From contig JACQZQ010000087.1 in NCBI GenBank assembly GCA_016213785.1, forward strand, positions 1 to 62,252: a stretch of DNA of 62,252 nt. The letters are read 5' to 3'. Below the pieces are notes generated by a model. The model had not been told where the DNA came from. It searched no databases and saw only the letters and a list, made by a program, of their open reading frames with translations. Both the position numbers and the translations under genes were made by a program. Positions 51,043-61,400 of the stretch are shown here, in pieces. How positions within the stretch are numbered: the first letter of the stretch is position 1; the number at the start of each line of letters is the position of its first letter. Origin of the DNA: Acidobacteriota bacterium (GTDB lineage: Bacteria; Acidobacteriota; Blastocatellia; Chloracidobacteriales; JADJPF01).

Positions 51043-52572
51043 CTAAAGAAAAGAAACATTTTTGTTGCCTTCTTCTTTTAATACTTCTAAAGTTTTTTGG
51101 TAGTAATTTGTTGCCTCTTCAGGTGATTTAGCAATACAAACAAGCCCAAGTTTTCCATATTGTGAAAGAGCACCCATTAAATGAAATGTTGCACCTTGTT
51201 CTGTTGAAGCGTCATAAAAGAGATTGTTACATACTGTAATATCAATTAAATCAGGTGGTGTAAGCCCTTTAAACTTTTCATCTTGTAAATTATCTGAACA
51301 AAAATAATAACGTTTTTGTTGATTTGGAGTGTAATATTCTCCTTGTTCATAGTCGTATTTTCCATTAGTTAAAAACTGAAGCATTAAAAATGGATGTGTT
51401 GTCCCACCTTTACGTAAGTTTATCTCTATTGCATAGTGTTTCCACGTTTTATTTTCTTTTACAGAAAGGAAATCTACTCCAAAACGACCTATTACCCCTT
51501 TCTTTTGTAACTCTTTAGCTAGAGTTTTTCCTAAATGCCCTATTTCAATAGCATAATCTTGATGAGCAGGGAAATGTGCTCCTAAAAACACTTGACCATC
51601 TTCACCACCAAGAACTTGATCATGAGTAGATATAACTTCATTATTTCCTGAAGGGTTAATCCTACATTGAACCGAAGGTGATTCTTTTATATCTCCTTCA
51701 ATAAAAGTCTCTACAACCCCTCCCATTGCTTCCCATTTATCAAAAAATTGTCTTACGTTTAAATCACTAGCAACAAATGACAGTCGGTTAATAAGTTGTT
51801 CTTGAATTTTTTCTGTTAAATTAAAATTCAGGGCTAAATCATCGTAACTAAAAATTGCATTACCATCACCTGAAAAGCCTTCATTTAGCTTAACAACAGC
51901 TTTTTTTAGTTCTGGATATTGGAGTTTTAAGGAAAACAAGGCTTGTGTCATTTCTGAAAGTGAACGCAAGTCTTCATAACCTGGAGGTAGCAATAACCCA
52001 CATTCTTTAAATAATTTTCTGCTATTACTTTTATCTCCTAAGTAAGAAAGGTCTGGATCACAACCATAGAATGGCAGTTCAAGGCGCATAGCTAATTCTT
52101 TTTCTAGTGGAGTTATATTAAAAAATGATAGGTGGGTAAAATTGTCTTTAGGGATAGATTTTTTAATTTTCTCAATAAGTCTAGGTCTTTCTAAAATCTT
52201 TTCTGTTAAAGAACGAGGCGAACTATCAAAACAACTTAGTAAAGTTAACCGTTCACTTGCATGGTAGTTTGTAATCCCTGGTAAAAGATGAAGATAGTAA
52301 TCTATGATAATAGGATCAATCGGTAGACTAGTAACATATATTACTTTAGTCCTAGGCATTCTAAGAAGCATTAACATACATAATAATCTTTCCTCATAGT
52401 AAGAAATACCATTTATTTTTGCTAATATTTCTTGATCCATTGTTAGGCTAGGCACAATTACTACTGTTTTAGGTGCCAGAGCATTAGGAAAAATTTTTTC
52501 GTATTGTTTTAAGAAGAAATTTTGTAATTCTTGAAAGTCGTTTTTGGAGAAATTTGGAGTATTAATGCTCAT
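51043..52572 (-). CDS. ATP-grasp protein related to peptide ligase PGM1
   Basis: The 509-residue protein resembles the preATP-grasp/ATP-grasp family that includes PGM1, the ligase joining a nonproteinogenic residue to a ribosomal peptide in pheganomycin synthesis. Family blocks are ISYYEERLLCMLMLLRMPRTKV, SLPIDPIIIDYYLHLLPGI, LTLLSCFDSSPRSLTEKIL and FYGCDPDLSYLGDKSNSRKLF. The ATP-grasp core has KLNEGFSGDGNA and the metal site FGVDFLSVKE..YAIEINLRKGGTTHPF. It is cytosolic. No peptide precursor or aminating enzyme lies beside it; the Cys-rich peptide locus is about 15 kb away. Many such proteins occur outside known clusters, so the substrate is unknown. Confidence 0.82.
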   Translation of the reverse strand: MSINTPNFSKNDFQELQNFFLKQYEKIFPNALAPKTVVIVPSLTMDQEILAKINGISYYEERLLCMLMLLRMPRTKVIYVTSLPIDPIIIDYYLHLLPGITNYHASERLTLLSCFDSSPRSLTEKILERPRLIEKIKKSIPKDNFTHLSFFNITPLEKELAMRLELPFYGCDPDLSYLGDKSNSRKLFKECGLLLPPGYEDLRSLSEMTQALFSLKLQYPELKKAVVKLNEGFSGDGNAIFSYDDLALNFNLTEKIQEQLINRLSFVASDLNVRQFFDKWEAMGGVVETFIEGDIKESPSVQCRINPSGNNEVISTHDQVLGGEDGQVFLGAHFPAHQDYAIEIGHLGKTLAKELQKKGVIGRFGVDFLSVKENKTWKHYAIEINLRKGGTTHPFLMLQFLTNGKYDYEQGEYYTPNQQKRYYFCSDNLQDEKFKGLTPPDLIDITVCNNLFYDASTEQGATFHLMGALSQYGKLGLVCIAKSPEEATNYYQKTLEVLKEEGNKNVSFL

Positions 52573-52598
52573 TTAAATTTTCTTTTAGGGTATTTTAT

Positions 52599-52627
52599 CT
52601 AGTTACTTTAAATTTTTAAGTAACTAG
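52599..52627 (-). terminator. Stem-loop between the 1037-residue gene and the PGM1-like gene
   Basis: CTAGTTACTT (52599-52608) pairs exactly with 52618-52627 around a 9-nt AT loop. It lies after the stop of the upstream minus-strand gene and 27 nt before the next ATG. There is no T-run, so it may be a weak terminator or mRNA-end structure. Confidence 0.4.
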
Positions 52628-52741
52628 AACATAACTATAACCTATTCATTAAACTAGGGTAAAGCAAAATAAACAGCTAAAAAATAACATCTTTATTAAA
52701 AAATGCTTAAAAGCATATCTACTAAAGACTTACTTAGCTAT

Positions 52742-55700
52742 TTAACCTACTTGTATATGAAATTGTGTTTCGGATAATTCATGTTTTAGTAAATACTGTA
52801 TTAATCTATATTTACTACGTAAAAACGTCATCATTAATTTTTCAGAGATATTTTTATTTGATTCTGTAAATATTGGATCTACAGATATTTCTGGGCTACC
52901 TATTACAAATGAATCACTATATTTTCTAAGTCCTACTGCACCTAAAACTAAATATTCTGGTATCCAGTCTGATAATTGACCTATAGCAAAAGACTTTAAG
53001 AAATCTTGAAATCTTTCTAAAGTTGAGTTTACACGCTCTCTAACTAAAAAAACAAAGGTGCGTCCATATACTTGAAAAATAATTAGGTTAGCTCGGCTAT
53101 TTTGTTCTAGGGCTTGTATTTCAATTAGGTCTTCTGTAGGAAATAAAGTCGCTTCCTCCAAAGTGTTTTCTATAAAATTATGAAAAACTTGTGTTTGAGT
53201 TAAATATTCTTCTAGATGAAAAACAACCTCTGATGTAAGGGCAGAAGGGTTTTCTGATAAACCTAAATTTTTCAAATAATTAGTAGCGTTTTGAGTTACA
53301 CTTGGCATACTAATAAACAAATTTCTATGTTTAGGATTAAGAAATCTTTCTCTAAGTAAGTTTCTATGGTCAGCTAAAAAAGCTAAGTTTTCTCGCATAT
53401 TTGAACTTTGAAATGCAGAAATTATTTTTAAGACAAATAGCGGGTCTAGATTTTCTTGTCCTATCAATTCATTAGCTATAAAGTCTACAATTTGAGCATC
53501 TTGTTCGCTTAAAACAGGGGCATTTAATGTTAGAGCATCAGGGATACGTTGGCTAAGGGTTATATATTTTTTAACGGGTTTTCTAGCTATGATAGGGCTT
53601 GGATAATTTATTTCTAGCTGTTTAAGGATTGCAGCCATTAATTTTTCTTGTTCTACTGCGCCAAATTTCTTTAAGTCTCCTTGTAATTGTTGTAGGTAGA
53701 GTTTTAAGCTACTTGTAAAAGCTACCCAGCCATCATGAGGAATTTCTGTATCATAGTAATATCTAATAAGCTCATTTACACCTGGAAAGGTTTGGTATCT
53801 TTGAAATGCTGCTAAAACCAAACTTCCAGTACTTTCTGCATCAGTTGTTAGTCGTTCTGTTGCAATAGGGCTTGTAGATTCTAAGATTACAAGTAGTCTA
53901 GTTGCATCTGCACAAAGGCTTAATAAAGTTACAAGTGCATCTTCTGGATATAATTGAGTTAAACTTGTTGTCCAAGCTTGACTAGTGGCAATTTTTGTCC
54001 AAAAGTCCCAAGTCATAGGTATACTGGCAGTTAAAACTTGCCATATAACTTGTTGATTTGTCGCCCATTTAGAGAAAAATCTTTTTCCTATTGCTTCTTC
54101 CTGCTCGGCTACTTTTAATGGTAAGCAGTTAATAACTGCTGGTAGGTTAGTTCCTATTTCCATAGAATTAATACTACCGCTAACCTCTTGAACAAACTTA
54201 AGTGTTGAGTTAACTAATTCTACAAAACGTATTTGATCAGCAAGTCCAAGTTTAGTTAGTAAATCTTCAACCCCAGGCCTAGGTTTTTCTCCTAGCATTG
54301 TTGCAGTACGAGAAAGCATTGTAGATAGCTGAATAGAGAGTTGGCTAGCTTTTTCTGGTGCAGGTTCTCCTATTTCCTTAAACTTATTATGAATAGTTTT
54401 TGCGTAACGCTCTCCTAATAAAAGACTTGGGCGACGTTTGCCCATTGCTCTCCAAAACTGTGCTAAATATTTAAGTTGCTCAGACTCAGCCATTGTTGAA
54501 CTTGCAGTTACAAAGGCTTTTGAATCAAGCATTGCCATTGCTGTTAAGGTTTCTAGTACATCTCCTAGAGGAGTATTAAAAGCTATAGCTAGTGTATCAT
54601 CAGCCTCTACTACATACTTAAGTATTTGGCCTGTTAGTTTATAACCTGATAAAAATTTATGTGTATAGGTTGTGGAGTTAAGTTCTAAAGAAGCTAGACC
54701 AACGCTTCTATAAGGTTGTAGACCTCGCTGTGAAAGTTCTGTTACTAGAGTAGAAATATTAATATGTTCAGCACTTTGCCAATTAAGTAAATTAGCATTT
54801 GAGACAATAAAATGAGCTAAGGTTGCAGCTTCTCGTTTTAGTTTACGGTCAATAGTTTCTTGGTTTACAGGCTGCCATTGTTGTTCTTGAACTTGATAGC
54901 GCCAAAACTTTGTAGGTTCATCAATATCAACAATAAGGCTATTACTCATTAATGGAATTTCAAACCAGCAAAAATAAAATAGTTCAACAATAGCACGTAG
55001 TAGTATCATCAAATTAGACCAAGCATTTGATGAGTCTTTTTGCTCTTTTCCTTGAAAATAACCACTAACTTCTTGGCTAAGACTCTTAATTATGTGTAAT
55101 GAGTGGTGTAAGTAAGCTAGCGTGTCATAATCAATTAATAGGTCTGTTCCTAAAGGGTTGGAGATACTATCGTTTATAGCCACAATAAAACCAGGAAGTA
55201 GCGGAGCAGGGAATTCGGGGTTTGCTGGCAAAGGAAATACATAATTAGGAGATTTATTCTTAAAAGCTTTTACTCGCATCCAACCACGCCAAGCTTGGCC
55301 TAAAAGGCGCATTCTTTGTTCAGATAAAAAAGAGCCTTCGCTACTTGCTGTGCCTAAAACAGGCTTTAGGAAAACCTCTAGAGCATCAACAGAGGTTAAA
55401 TGATAGCGTAAAGTCTGTAGTTCTTCTTGAACTGTACGAACTTCTGCTTCTAGTTGGGCAAAAATATGTTGTGGGTGTTTAAGTGAAGGGTTAAGTTCTG
55501 TGGCATTAATTTTTTGTAGTGCGTCTAGACGAGTACGAGTAAAGGTAACAGCCTTACGTTTTTTTCCTAGCAAGCTACGAAAAGCATCGTTACTTCGAGT
55601 TAATTCTTCACGACGGCGGTCTATTAGGCGATAGCCAAGTTCGGTATCGCGTGTTTGCCAATCTAAATAAAGTGAGGCTTCTTGTGCAGATGTTAAGTTT

Positions 55701-55855
55701 TCAGCGTTAAAAAGCTCTAATGGAATACGTTGAGCTAAAGCCGTTGGATCATCAAAGACTTTTTCAACCCATTTCCACAAAAGAGACTTATCAGTTTTAT
55801 TTTCTTCATTTTCAAAGAAAAAGCTTGCAGAAGTATTGTCATAATATCCACTCAT
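52742..55855 (-). CDS. Large helical protein of unknown function
   Basis: I do not recognise this protein, about 1037 residues from the ATG at 55855 (MSGYYDNTSASFFF), chosen because GGTGGTG lies just upstream; an in-frame ATG at 55876 would add seven residues. It has no signal peptide and no clear membrane segment, and it is mostly helical with long Leu- and Glu-rich stretches, including a coiled-coil-like part near 100-160 (AEVRTVQEELQTLRYHL). No catalytic motif was noticed. Its size and composition recall the unknown 672-residue protein at 11691-13709, but no clear sequence match was seen by eye. It lies alone between two hairpins. Confidence 0.75.
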   Translation of the reverse strand: MSGYYDNTSASFFFENEENKTDKSLLWKWVEKVFDDPTALAQRIPLELFNAENLTSAQEASLYLDWQTRDTELGYRLIDRRREELTRSNDAFRSLLGKKRKAVTFTRTRLDALQKINATELNPSLKHPQHIFAQLEAEVRTVQEELQTLRYHLTSVDALEVFLKPVLGTASSEGSFLSEQRMRLLGQAWRGWMRVKAFKNKSPNYVFPLPANPEFPAPLLPGFIVAINDSISNPLGTDLLIDYDTLAYLHHSLHIIKSLSQEVSGYFQGKEQKDSSNAWSNLMILLRAIVELFYFCWFEIPLMSNSLIVDIDEPTKFWRYQVQEQQWQPVNQETIDRKLKREAATLAHFIVSNANLLNWQSAEHINISTLVTELSQRGLQPYRSVGLASLELNSTTYTHKFLSGYKLTGQILKYVVEADDTLAIAFNTPLGDVLETLTAMAMLDSKAFVTASSTMAESEQLKYLAQFWRAMGKRRPSLLLGERYAKTIHNKFKEIGEPAPEKASQLSIQLSTMLSRTATMLGEKPRPGVEDLLTKLGLADQIRFVELVNSTLKFVQEVSGSINSMEIGTNLPAVINCLPLKVAEQEEAIGKRFFSKWATNQQVIWQVLTASIPMTWDFWTKIATSQAWTTSLTQLYPEDALVTLLSLCADATRLLVILESTSPIATERLTTDAESTGSLVLAAFQRYQTFPGVNELIRYYYDTEIPHDGWVAFTSSLKLYLQQLQGDLKKFGAVEQEKLMAAILKQLEINYPSPIIARKPVKKYITLSQRIPDALTLNAPVLSEQDAQIVDFIANELIGQENLDPLFVLKIISAFQSSNMRENLAFLADHRNLLRERFLNPKHRNLFISMPSVTQNATNYLKNLGLSENPSALTSEVVFHLEEYLTQTQVFHNFIENTLEEATLFPTEDLIEIQALEQNSRANLIIFQVYGRTFVFLVRERVNSTLERFQDFLKSFAIGQLSDWIPEYLVLGAVGLRKYSDSFVIGSPEISVDPIFTESNKNISEKLMMTFLRSKYRLIQYLLKHELSETQFHIQVG

Positions 55856-56006
55856 AAACACCACCATAGCACACAAGATTAAAAGATTAAAAAAGATTGT
55901 TTTTTAGAAATTTTCACAGGAACAAAGGTTTTTGGATTATATACTAGATATTTTTATGTAAAAAAGCTTTTATAACCTAACAGTTAAAATAATTTTGCTA
56001 AAAACT

Positions 56007-56044
56007 AAAAGTGGTTAGTGAGTAAATTCTCACTAACCACTTTT
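56007..56044 (-). terminator. Strong intrinsic terminator downstream of the PilZ gene
   Basis: Exact 16-nt arms (56007-56022 and 56029-56044; AAAAGTGGTTAGTGAG) flank a 6-nt loop. On the minus strand the stem ends in T-rich sequence (TTTTAGTTTTTAG). It lies 43 nt after the PilZ stop and could also work in the opposite direction. Confidence 0.85.
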
Positions 56045-56086
56045 AAGAAGCTTAAGAAGCTTAATTAAAACCAATAATATTATCAC

Positions 56087-56458
56087 CTATTTAATCACGA
56101 CCCATTTACCAGTCTTTCTAACAAATTCAAGCCCAATTGCCCAACCACCTTCTTTACAAGCAACTACATGTCTAACTTGAGCAACAGCAGAAAATTTTCC
56201 ATTTAACCCTGAAAACACTAACTCGGCTCCTTGTTCTAAAGGCACATCACAAATTATTCTTGCACCATTCCAAGAAACATCTGTAGTTTCTACACTTCTA
56301 AAGTAAGTAATATTATTAATTGTGCGTCTTACATACATTTTTAAGCTTAAGCTAATTCTTTTGTCTGTTCTTCTATCAAAAATATCCATTGAACTTGTTT
56401 TCCATTGAGAAGTTTTTATTGTTTCTAAAGCGGGATAGTTAGCAATTGCGGTTTGCAT
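56087..56458 (-). CDS. Single-domain PilZ protein
   Basis: The 123-residue protein is a PilZ domain, the common cyclic-di-GMP receptor. After 28 variable residues it has FDRRTDKRISLSL, which supplies the RxxxR binding motif (RRTDKR), and TTDVSWNGARI for the second motif D-x-S-x-x-G, then a beta-barrel ending GWAIGLEFVRK. Both ligand motifs are intact, so binding is likely. AAGGAG precedes the ATG. It is a single gene with its own terminator, so it probably acts as a free adaptor in the cytosol. The window also carries a GGDEF-like domain that appears unable to make the ligand. Confidence 0.92.
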   Translation of the reverse strand: MQTAIANYPALETIKTSQWKTSSMDIFDRRTDKRISLSLKMYVRRTINNITYFRSVETTDVSWNGARIICDVPLEQGAELVFSGLNGKFSAVAQVRHVVACKEGGWAIGLEFVRKTGKWVVIK

Positions 56459-56651
56459 AAGTCCTTAATCTCCTTAAAGTTAGTTATAATTTTATTTTGT
56501 ATGTCTTAAGATAGAGCAAAAAGAAGACCAAAATTTTTAAGTTAGTCTATAAAATATGCTGATTAAGTTAACTATCTGAAATAAAAAGAGGTTAAGGTTT
56601 TAATATTTTATTTAGGTTAGAAAAGCTAGATGAGTTTAGCCTATAAGTTCT

Positions 56652-56728
56652 GCCATTTTTGGCAAATAGATTATCGCCATTTTTGACATAACTGCCATTT
56701 TTGACATTGACTTTAGAAAAAATAACAT
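56652..56728 (+). promoter_or_regulatory. Three GCCATTTTTGRCA boxes and a candidate promoter ahead of the aldehyde dehydrogenase gene
   Basis: Near-identical 13-bp boxes lie at 56652-56664, 56676-56688 and 56694-56706; the first is a palindrome (TGCCATTTTTGGCA). The third ends in TTGACA, a consensus -35 box, with TAACAT 16 nt further as a possible -10 (56723-56728). The arrangement suits an activator or repressor overlapping a promoter. Confidence 0.5.
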
Positions 56729-56738
56729 TATAAATCCC

Positions 56739-56793
56739 CAAGACCAAAGTCGTTTGGGAATGCCTGTCGGACTAAAGTATTGGGCATTTTTTT
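56739..56793 (+). promoter_or_regulatory. Structured leader with terminator-like hairpin ahead of the aldehyde dehydrogenase gene
   Basis: A first stem (CCAAA-GTCG-TTTGG, 56744-56757) is followed by a second, AATGCC (56759-56764) with GGCATT (56783-56788), directly followed by a run of seven T ending at 56793. The two halves also resemble each other (GACCAAAGT.. and GACTAAAGT..). It ends 61 nt before the ATG, as an attenuator or riboswitch would; no known class is recognised. Confidence 0.5.
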
Positions 56794-56854
56794 AATCTTC
56801 TGTAAAATAATTTCTTTGACTAACAATTCAATTTTTCAAGGAGTAACCTCTATT

Positions 56855-58327
56855 ATGAGTAGTCCTAGCAAAGCCACAATTAAGCCAGGTAAATTATTTA
56901 TTGGTGGTGAGTGGTGCGAAGCAAAATCTGGTAAAACTTTTTCTACTATTAACCCTGCCAAAGCAACACCAATTATTGATATAGCTGATGCTGATGCAGT
57001 AGATGTTGATTTAGCTGTTTCTGCTGCTCGAACTAGCTTTCAAAGCGGTGCTTGGGCAAAAATGAGCGGCTCAGAAAGGGGTGAAATTCTTTGGCGAATT
57101 GGCGATTTAATAATGAAATATGCCGATGAGCTTGCAGAATTAGAAACCCTTGATGTAGGAAAACCTATATTAGAATCACGTCGTATAGACATACCTTTTT
57201 CAGCAGATTGTTTTCGTTATTTTGCTGGTGCTGCAAGTAAACTCCAAGGCGACACTATTCCTGTTCGTAGCAATTGCTTTACCTACACTTTACGTGAACC
57301 GCTTGGAGTAGTGGCTTTAATAGTACCTTGGAATTTTCCACTCTTACTTGCTACTCGAAAAGTCGCTCCTGCTCTAGCCGCAGGTAATACTGTAATTCTT
57401 AAACCTGCTCCAAATAGCCCATTAACAGCAATTCGTTTAGCAGAAATTTGCGCGGAAGCAGGGCTTCCTGCTGGTGTACTAAATCTATTAACAGGCTCAA
57501 CTCGTGAGTTAGGACAAGCTTTAGTCGATCACTCAGGGGTTGATGGGGTTTCTTTTACTGGCTCAACTGCGGTTGGACAAGAAATTCTACGCCGCTCTGC
57601 AAATACATTAAAACATGTAGAAGTAGAACTAGGGGGTAAATCTCCTAATGTGATTTTTGCTGATGCTGATATTGAGGCAGCCGTTAAAGGGGCTATTTCA
57701 GCGATTTTTTATAACTGTGGTGAAGTTTGTACTGCTGGCTCACGTCTTTTTGTTGAAGAATCTGTGCATGAAAAATTTGTAGAACAAATTGTTGCTCGTG
57801 CTAAAAAGCTTACTCCAGGCGATCCTCTAGATCCTAAAACTAGGCTAGGCCCAGTAGTTTCTAAAGAACAAATGGAAAGAGTTTTAAGCTATATTGAAAG
57901 TGGCAAAGCTGAAGGTGCTAGGCTACTAACAGGCGGAAGCCGTGCTAGCGTAGGTAATGGAGACGGCTATTTTATTGAACCAACAGTTTTTGACCAAGTA
58001 GATAATAAGATGAAAATCGCTCAAGAAGAAATTTTTGGCCCTGTGCTTTCTACTATAACTTTCCGCGATCTTGATGAAGCAATAGCAAAAAGTAATGATA
58101 CTATTTATGGCTTAGCTGCTGCTGTTTGGACTCGCGACATTAAAAAAGCCCATCGCCTAGCTCGTGCAATTAAAGCTGGTACTGTTTGGATTAATACCTA
58201 CAATATGTTTGATAGTGCTTCTCCTTATGGTGGTTATAAAATGAGTGGATTTGGCCGTGAACAAGGCTTAGAAGCTTTTAACTTCTACACTCAAACTAAA
58301 ACCGTTTGGATAGACTTAAATGAGTAA
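56855..58327 (+). CDS. NAD(P)-dependent aldehyde dehydrogenase
   Basis: The ATG at 56855 (MSSPSKATIKPG) is supported by AAGGAG upstream and gives 490 residues, the normal size. A longer reading from a TTG at 56780 would start inside a hairpin and is rejected. Motifs are VPWNFPLLLATRKVAPALAAG, FTGSTAVGQ (cofactor), VELGGKSPN with the general-base Glu (about 260), and NCGEVCTAGSRLFV with the catalytic Cys (about 294), then EIFGPVLS. It resembles the ALDH1/betaine-aldehyde group. As the KGD gene is next, succinic semialdehyde is an attractive substrate, but the sequence does not prove it. Confidence 0.92.
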   Translation: MSSPSKATIKPGKLFIGGEWCEAKSGKTFSTINPAKATPIIDIADADAVDVDLAVSAARTSFQSGAWAKMSGSERGEILWRIGDLIMKYADELAELETLDVGKPILESRRIDIPFSADCFRYFAGAASKLQGDTIPVRSNCFTYTLREPLGVVALIVPWNFPLLLATRKVAPALAAGNTVILKPAPNSPLTAIRLAEICAEAGLPAGVLNLLTGSTRELGQALVDHSGVDGVSFTGSTAVGQEILRRSANTLKHVEVELGGKSPNVIFADADIEAAVKGAISAIFYNCGEVCTAGSRLFVEESVHEKFVEQIVARAKKLTPGDPLDPKTRLGPVVSKEQMERVLSYIESGKAEGARLLTGGSRASVGNGDGYFIEPTVFDQVDNKMKIAQEEIFGPVLSTITFRDLDEAIAKSNDTIYGLAAAVWTRDIKKAHRLARAIKAGTVWINTYNMFDSASPYGGYKMSGFGREQGLEAFNFYTQTKTVWIDLNE

Positions 58328-58430
58328 GCTAGTTTGCTAAATAAACTTTCTATGCCAGATAATGGCGCTTGATAATAGCCCAGTAGATTTATCTCTGGAA
58401 ATTAATTTAAGATTAAGTGAAGATACTAAT

Positions 58431-61400
58431 ATGACGACTCAAAATAGCTCAGATTTAATGGAAAAAATTACTGCCCAATTTGGACATAATGCAAGTTATG
58501 TAATGTCCTTACTTTCTCAATTTCAAACCGACCCTAGTAGCATTACAGGAGAATGGCAAACCTACTTTCAAAGTCTTTCTCCTAACGCTAATGGAGCTAA
58601 TGGACATAACCAAACTAGTGCTGTTTCTAGTTCTAATGCAACTAGTGCTAGCCTAACTAGTGCTAGCCTAACTAGCGCTAGTAAACCTGCTGTAGCAGTA
58701 AAGGTAGAAGGCCAAGCCACGCCAATACGCGGAGCAGTACGTAAGCTAGTAGAAAATATGGAAATTAGTCTTACTGTTCCTACTGCAACCTCACAACGCC
58801 AAATTCCATTAAAAGTATTAGAGGAAAATCGTCGTTTAATAAACGAGCATTTAACTTCCCAGCATATCAGTAAAATTTCTTTTACCCATATAATTGCTTG
58901 GGCAATAGTTAAAGCGCTTAAGAAATATCCTAGTCTTAATGATGCTTTTGCTTTAATTGATGGTCAGCCTAATAGAATTCAACGACCTGATGTAAACATT
59001 GGTCTAGCCGTAGATGTCCCAAAACCCGATGGTTCACGCTCATTACTTGTTCCTAATATAAAGAAAAGTAATGAAATGGATTTTGCACAATTTTTTGATG
59101 CTTATAATAAAGCTGTAAGTGGTGCTAGAGCAGGAAACTTGCCTGTTACAGCCTATCAAGAGACATCTATTACATTAACAAACCCTGGTACAATCGGTAC
59201 TACAGCCTCTAATGCCCGTTTAATGGCTGGTCAAGGTGTGATTATAGCTACGGGTTCAATTGATTATCCTCCTCATTATCAAGGAATGGCTGAAGATGCC
59301 CTTTCTCAACTAGGAATTAGCAAAGTTTGTACTCTTGCTAGTACTTATGATCACCGTATTATACAAGGTGCTGAATCAGGATCTTTACTTGCAGAAATAC
59401 ACCGCTTACTTATAGGTGAAAGTGATTTTTATGAGCAAATTTTCCTTGACCTACAAGTCCCTTATCCTCCTATAAAATGGGCAGTTGATCACTATCCTGC
59501 ATTGTTAGGTAATAACCTTCAAGGAGAGGCTATTGATAAACAAGCTAGAGTCCTTGAATTAATCACTGCTTATAGGTTGCGAGGACATTTAGCTGCTCAT
59601 GTTAACCCTCTAGAAAAACATATGCCTCAACACGCTCACCCAGAGCTTACTCTAGAACATTATGGTTTAACTCTTTGGGACTTAGACCGAGAGTTTTTTA
59701 CAGGCGGACTTGTAGGAACTCAAAGAGCTACATTAAGAAACATTTTAGCAATGCTTAGGAAAACTTACTGTGATAAAGTAGGAATTGAGTTTAGACATTT
59801 ACCAGATCTTACTGAGCGCGAATGGTTAAAAGCTAGAATTGAAACACCTAGAGAACTTCCTCCTGTTGAAGTTAGAATGCAAATTCTAAAGAAACTTATT
59901 GCTGCCGAATACTTTGAACGGTTTATACATACTAAATACTTAGGGCAAAAGCGTTTCTCTGTTGAAGGTGGAGAAATATCTGTAGCACTTCTTGACCAAT
60001 TAATTGAGCTTGCTGGGGCTGATGGTGTTAAAGATATTACTATAGGCATGTCACATCGTGGTCGGTTAAATGTGCTATCTAATGTAGTTGGCAAATTCTG
60101 CGAAAGAATTTTCTCTATCTTTGAAGGTTCAGTACACCCAGATTTTGCCCATGACCAAGGCGATGTTAAATATCACCAAGGCGCTGTAGGAGTTAAGAAA
60201 ACCACTAGTCAAAATGATGTAACTGTTAGTGTTACATCCAATCCAAGTCACTTAGAATTTGTTGATCCTGTTGTTGAAGGTATTGTTAGAGCTAAACAAG
60301 ATAGCTTAGGCAAAAATTCTGGTAAAAAAGTTCTTCCTGTTCTTATTCATGGTGATGCAGCTTTTGCAGGAGAAGGAATTGTACCAGAAACTTTAAGTCT
60401 ATCACGCCTAAAGGCTTATCAAACTGGTGGAACAATTCATATTGTAATTAATAATCAAATAGGTTTTACAACTTCACCAGAATCGGCTCGTTCATCGCTT
60501 TATTGTACAGATATTGCAAAAATGACTGAAACCCCTATTTTCCACGTTAACAGTGATGAACCAGATGTTGCTTATTGGGTACTAAAATTAGCTTTTGAGT
60601 TTAGACAGCAATTCCAAAAAGATGTAGTAATTGACCTAATTGGTTTTCGTCGTCATGGTCATAATGAAGGCGATGAGCCTAGTTATACTCAGCCTGTTAT
60701 GTATCAAATAATTAAACAACATCCTGGAGTCTGTAAGCTCTATAGCGATAGATTAGTTAAAGAAGGTTTAATAACTGCTGAGAATTTTGCAGAATTAATT
60801 AAACTAAGAATGGCCCGTTATGAATCTGCACAACTAGCAGCAAAAGAAGTTACACAAAAACAACACGCCTACCATGACATTGTTTGCTCTCCTTCAATTG
60901 ATGATAAACATATTATAATTGAAAGCCCTGATACAGGAATTTCTCAATCAGTAGCTTCAATTATTACTAATGCAATAGCTAGTGTGCCTGAAGGTTTTCA
61001 GCTTAATCCAAAGATTAAGCCATTAATTAATAGACGTGCATCTATGGGCGAAGGTAAAACCCCTTTAGATTGGGGCTTTGCTGAGCTTTTAGCTTATGGA
61101 TCACTAGTTTTAGAAGGAACACAAGTAAGGTTAACAGGCCAAGATTGTATCCGAGGCACTTTCAGTCAACGTCATTCTGGCTATTATGATAATGAAAACA
61201 ATGATTTATGGATGCCTCTACAAAATCTTTCTGAAAATCAAGCTTCTTGTGAAATTTATGATAGTCTTCTTTCAGAAGCGGCTGTAATGGGTTTTGAATA
61301 CGGCTATAGTGTTGCATCTCCTAACTCTTTAGTTTTATGGGAAGCACAATTTGGGGATTTTGCTAATACTGCCCAAGTCTTAATTGATCAATTTATTTCC

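Noticed and set aside
56780-56854. N-terminal extension of the aldehyde dehydrogenase from a TTG
   Set aside because: The extension starts inside the terminator-like hairpin and encodes hydrophobic residues unlike the family; the ATG at 56855 has a ribosome binding site.
59765-60094. 109-codon minus-strand frame inside the KGD gene
   Set aside because: It is antisense to highly conserved E1 sequence and has no independent coding features.
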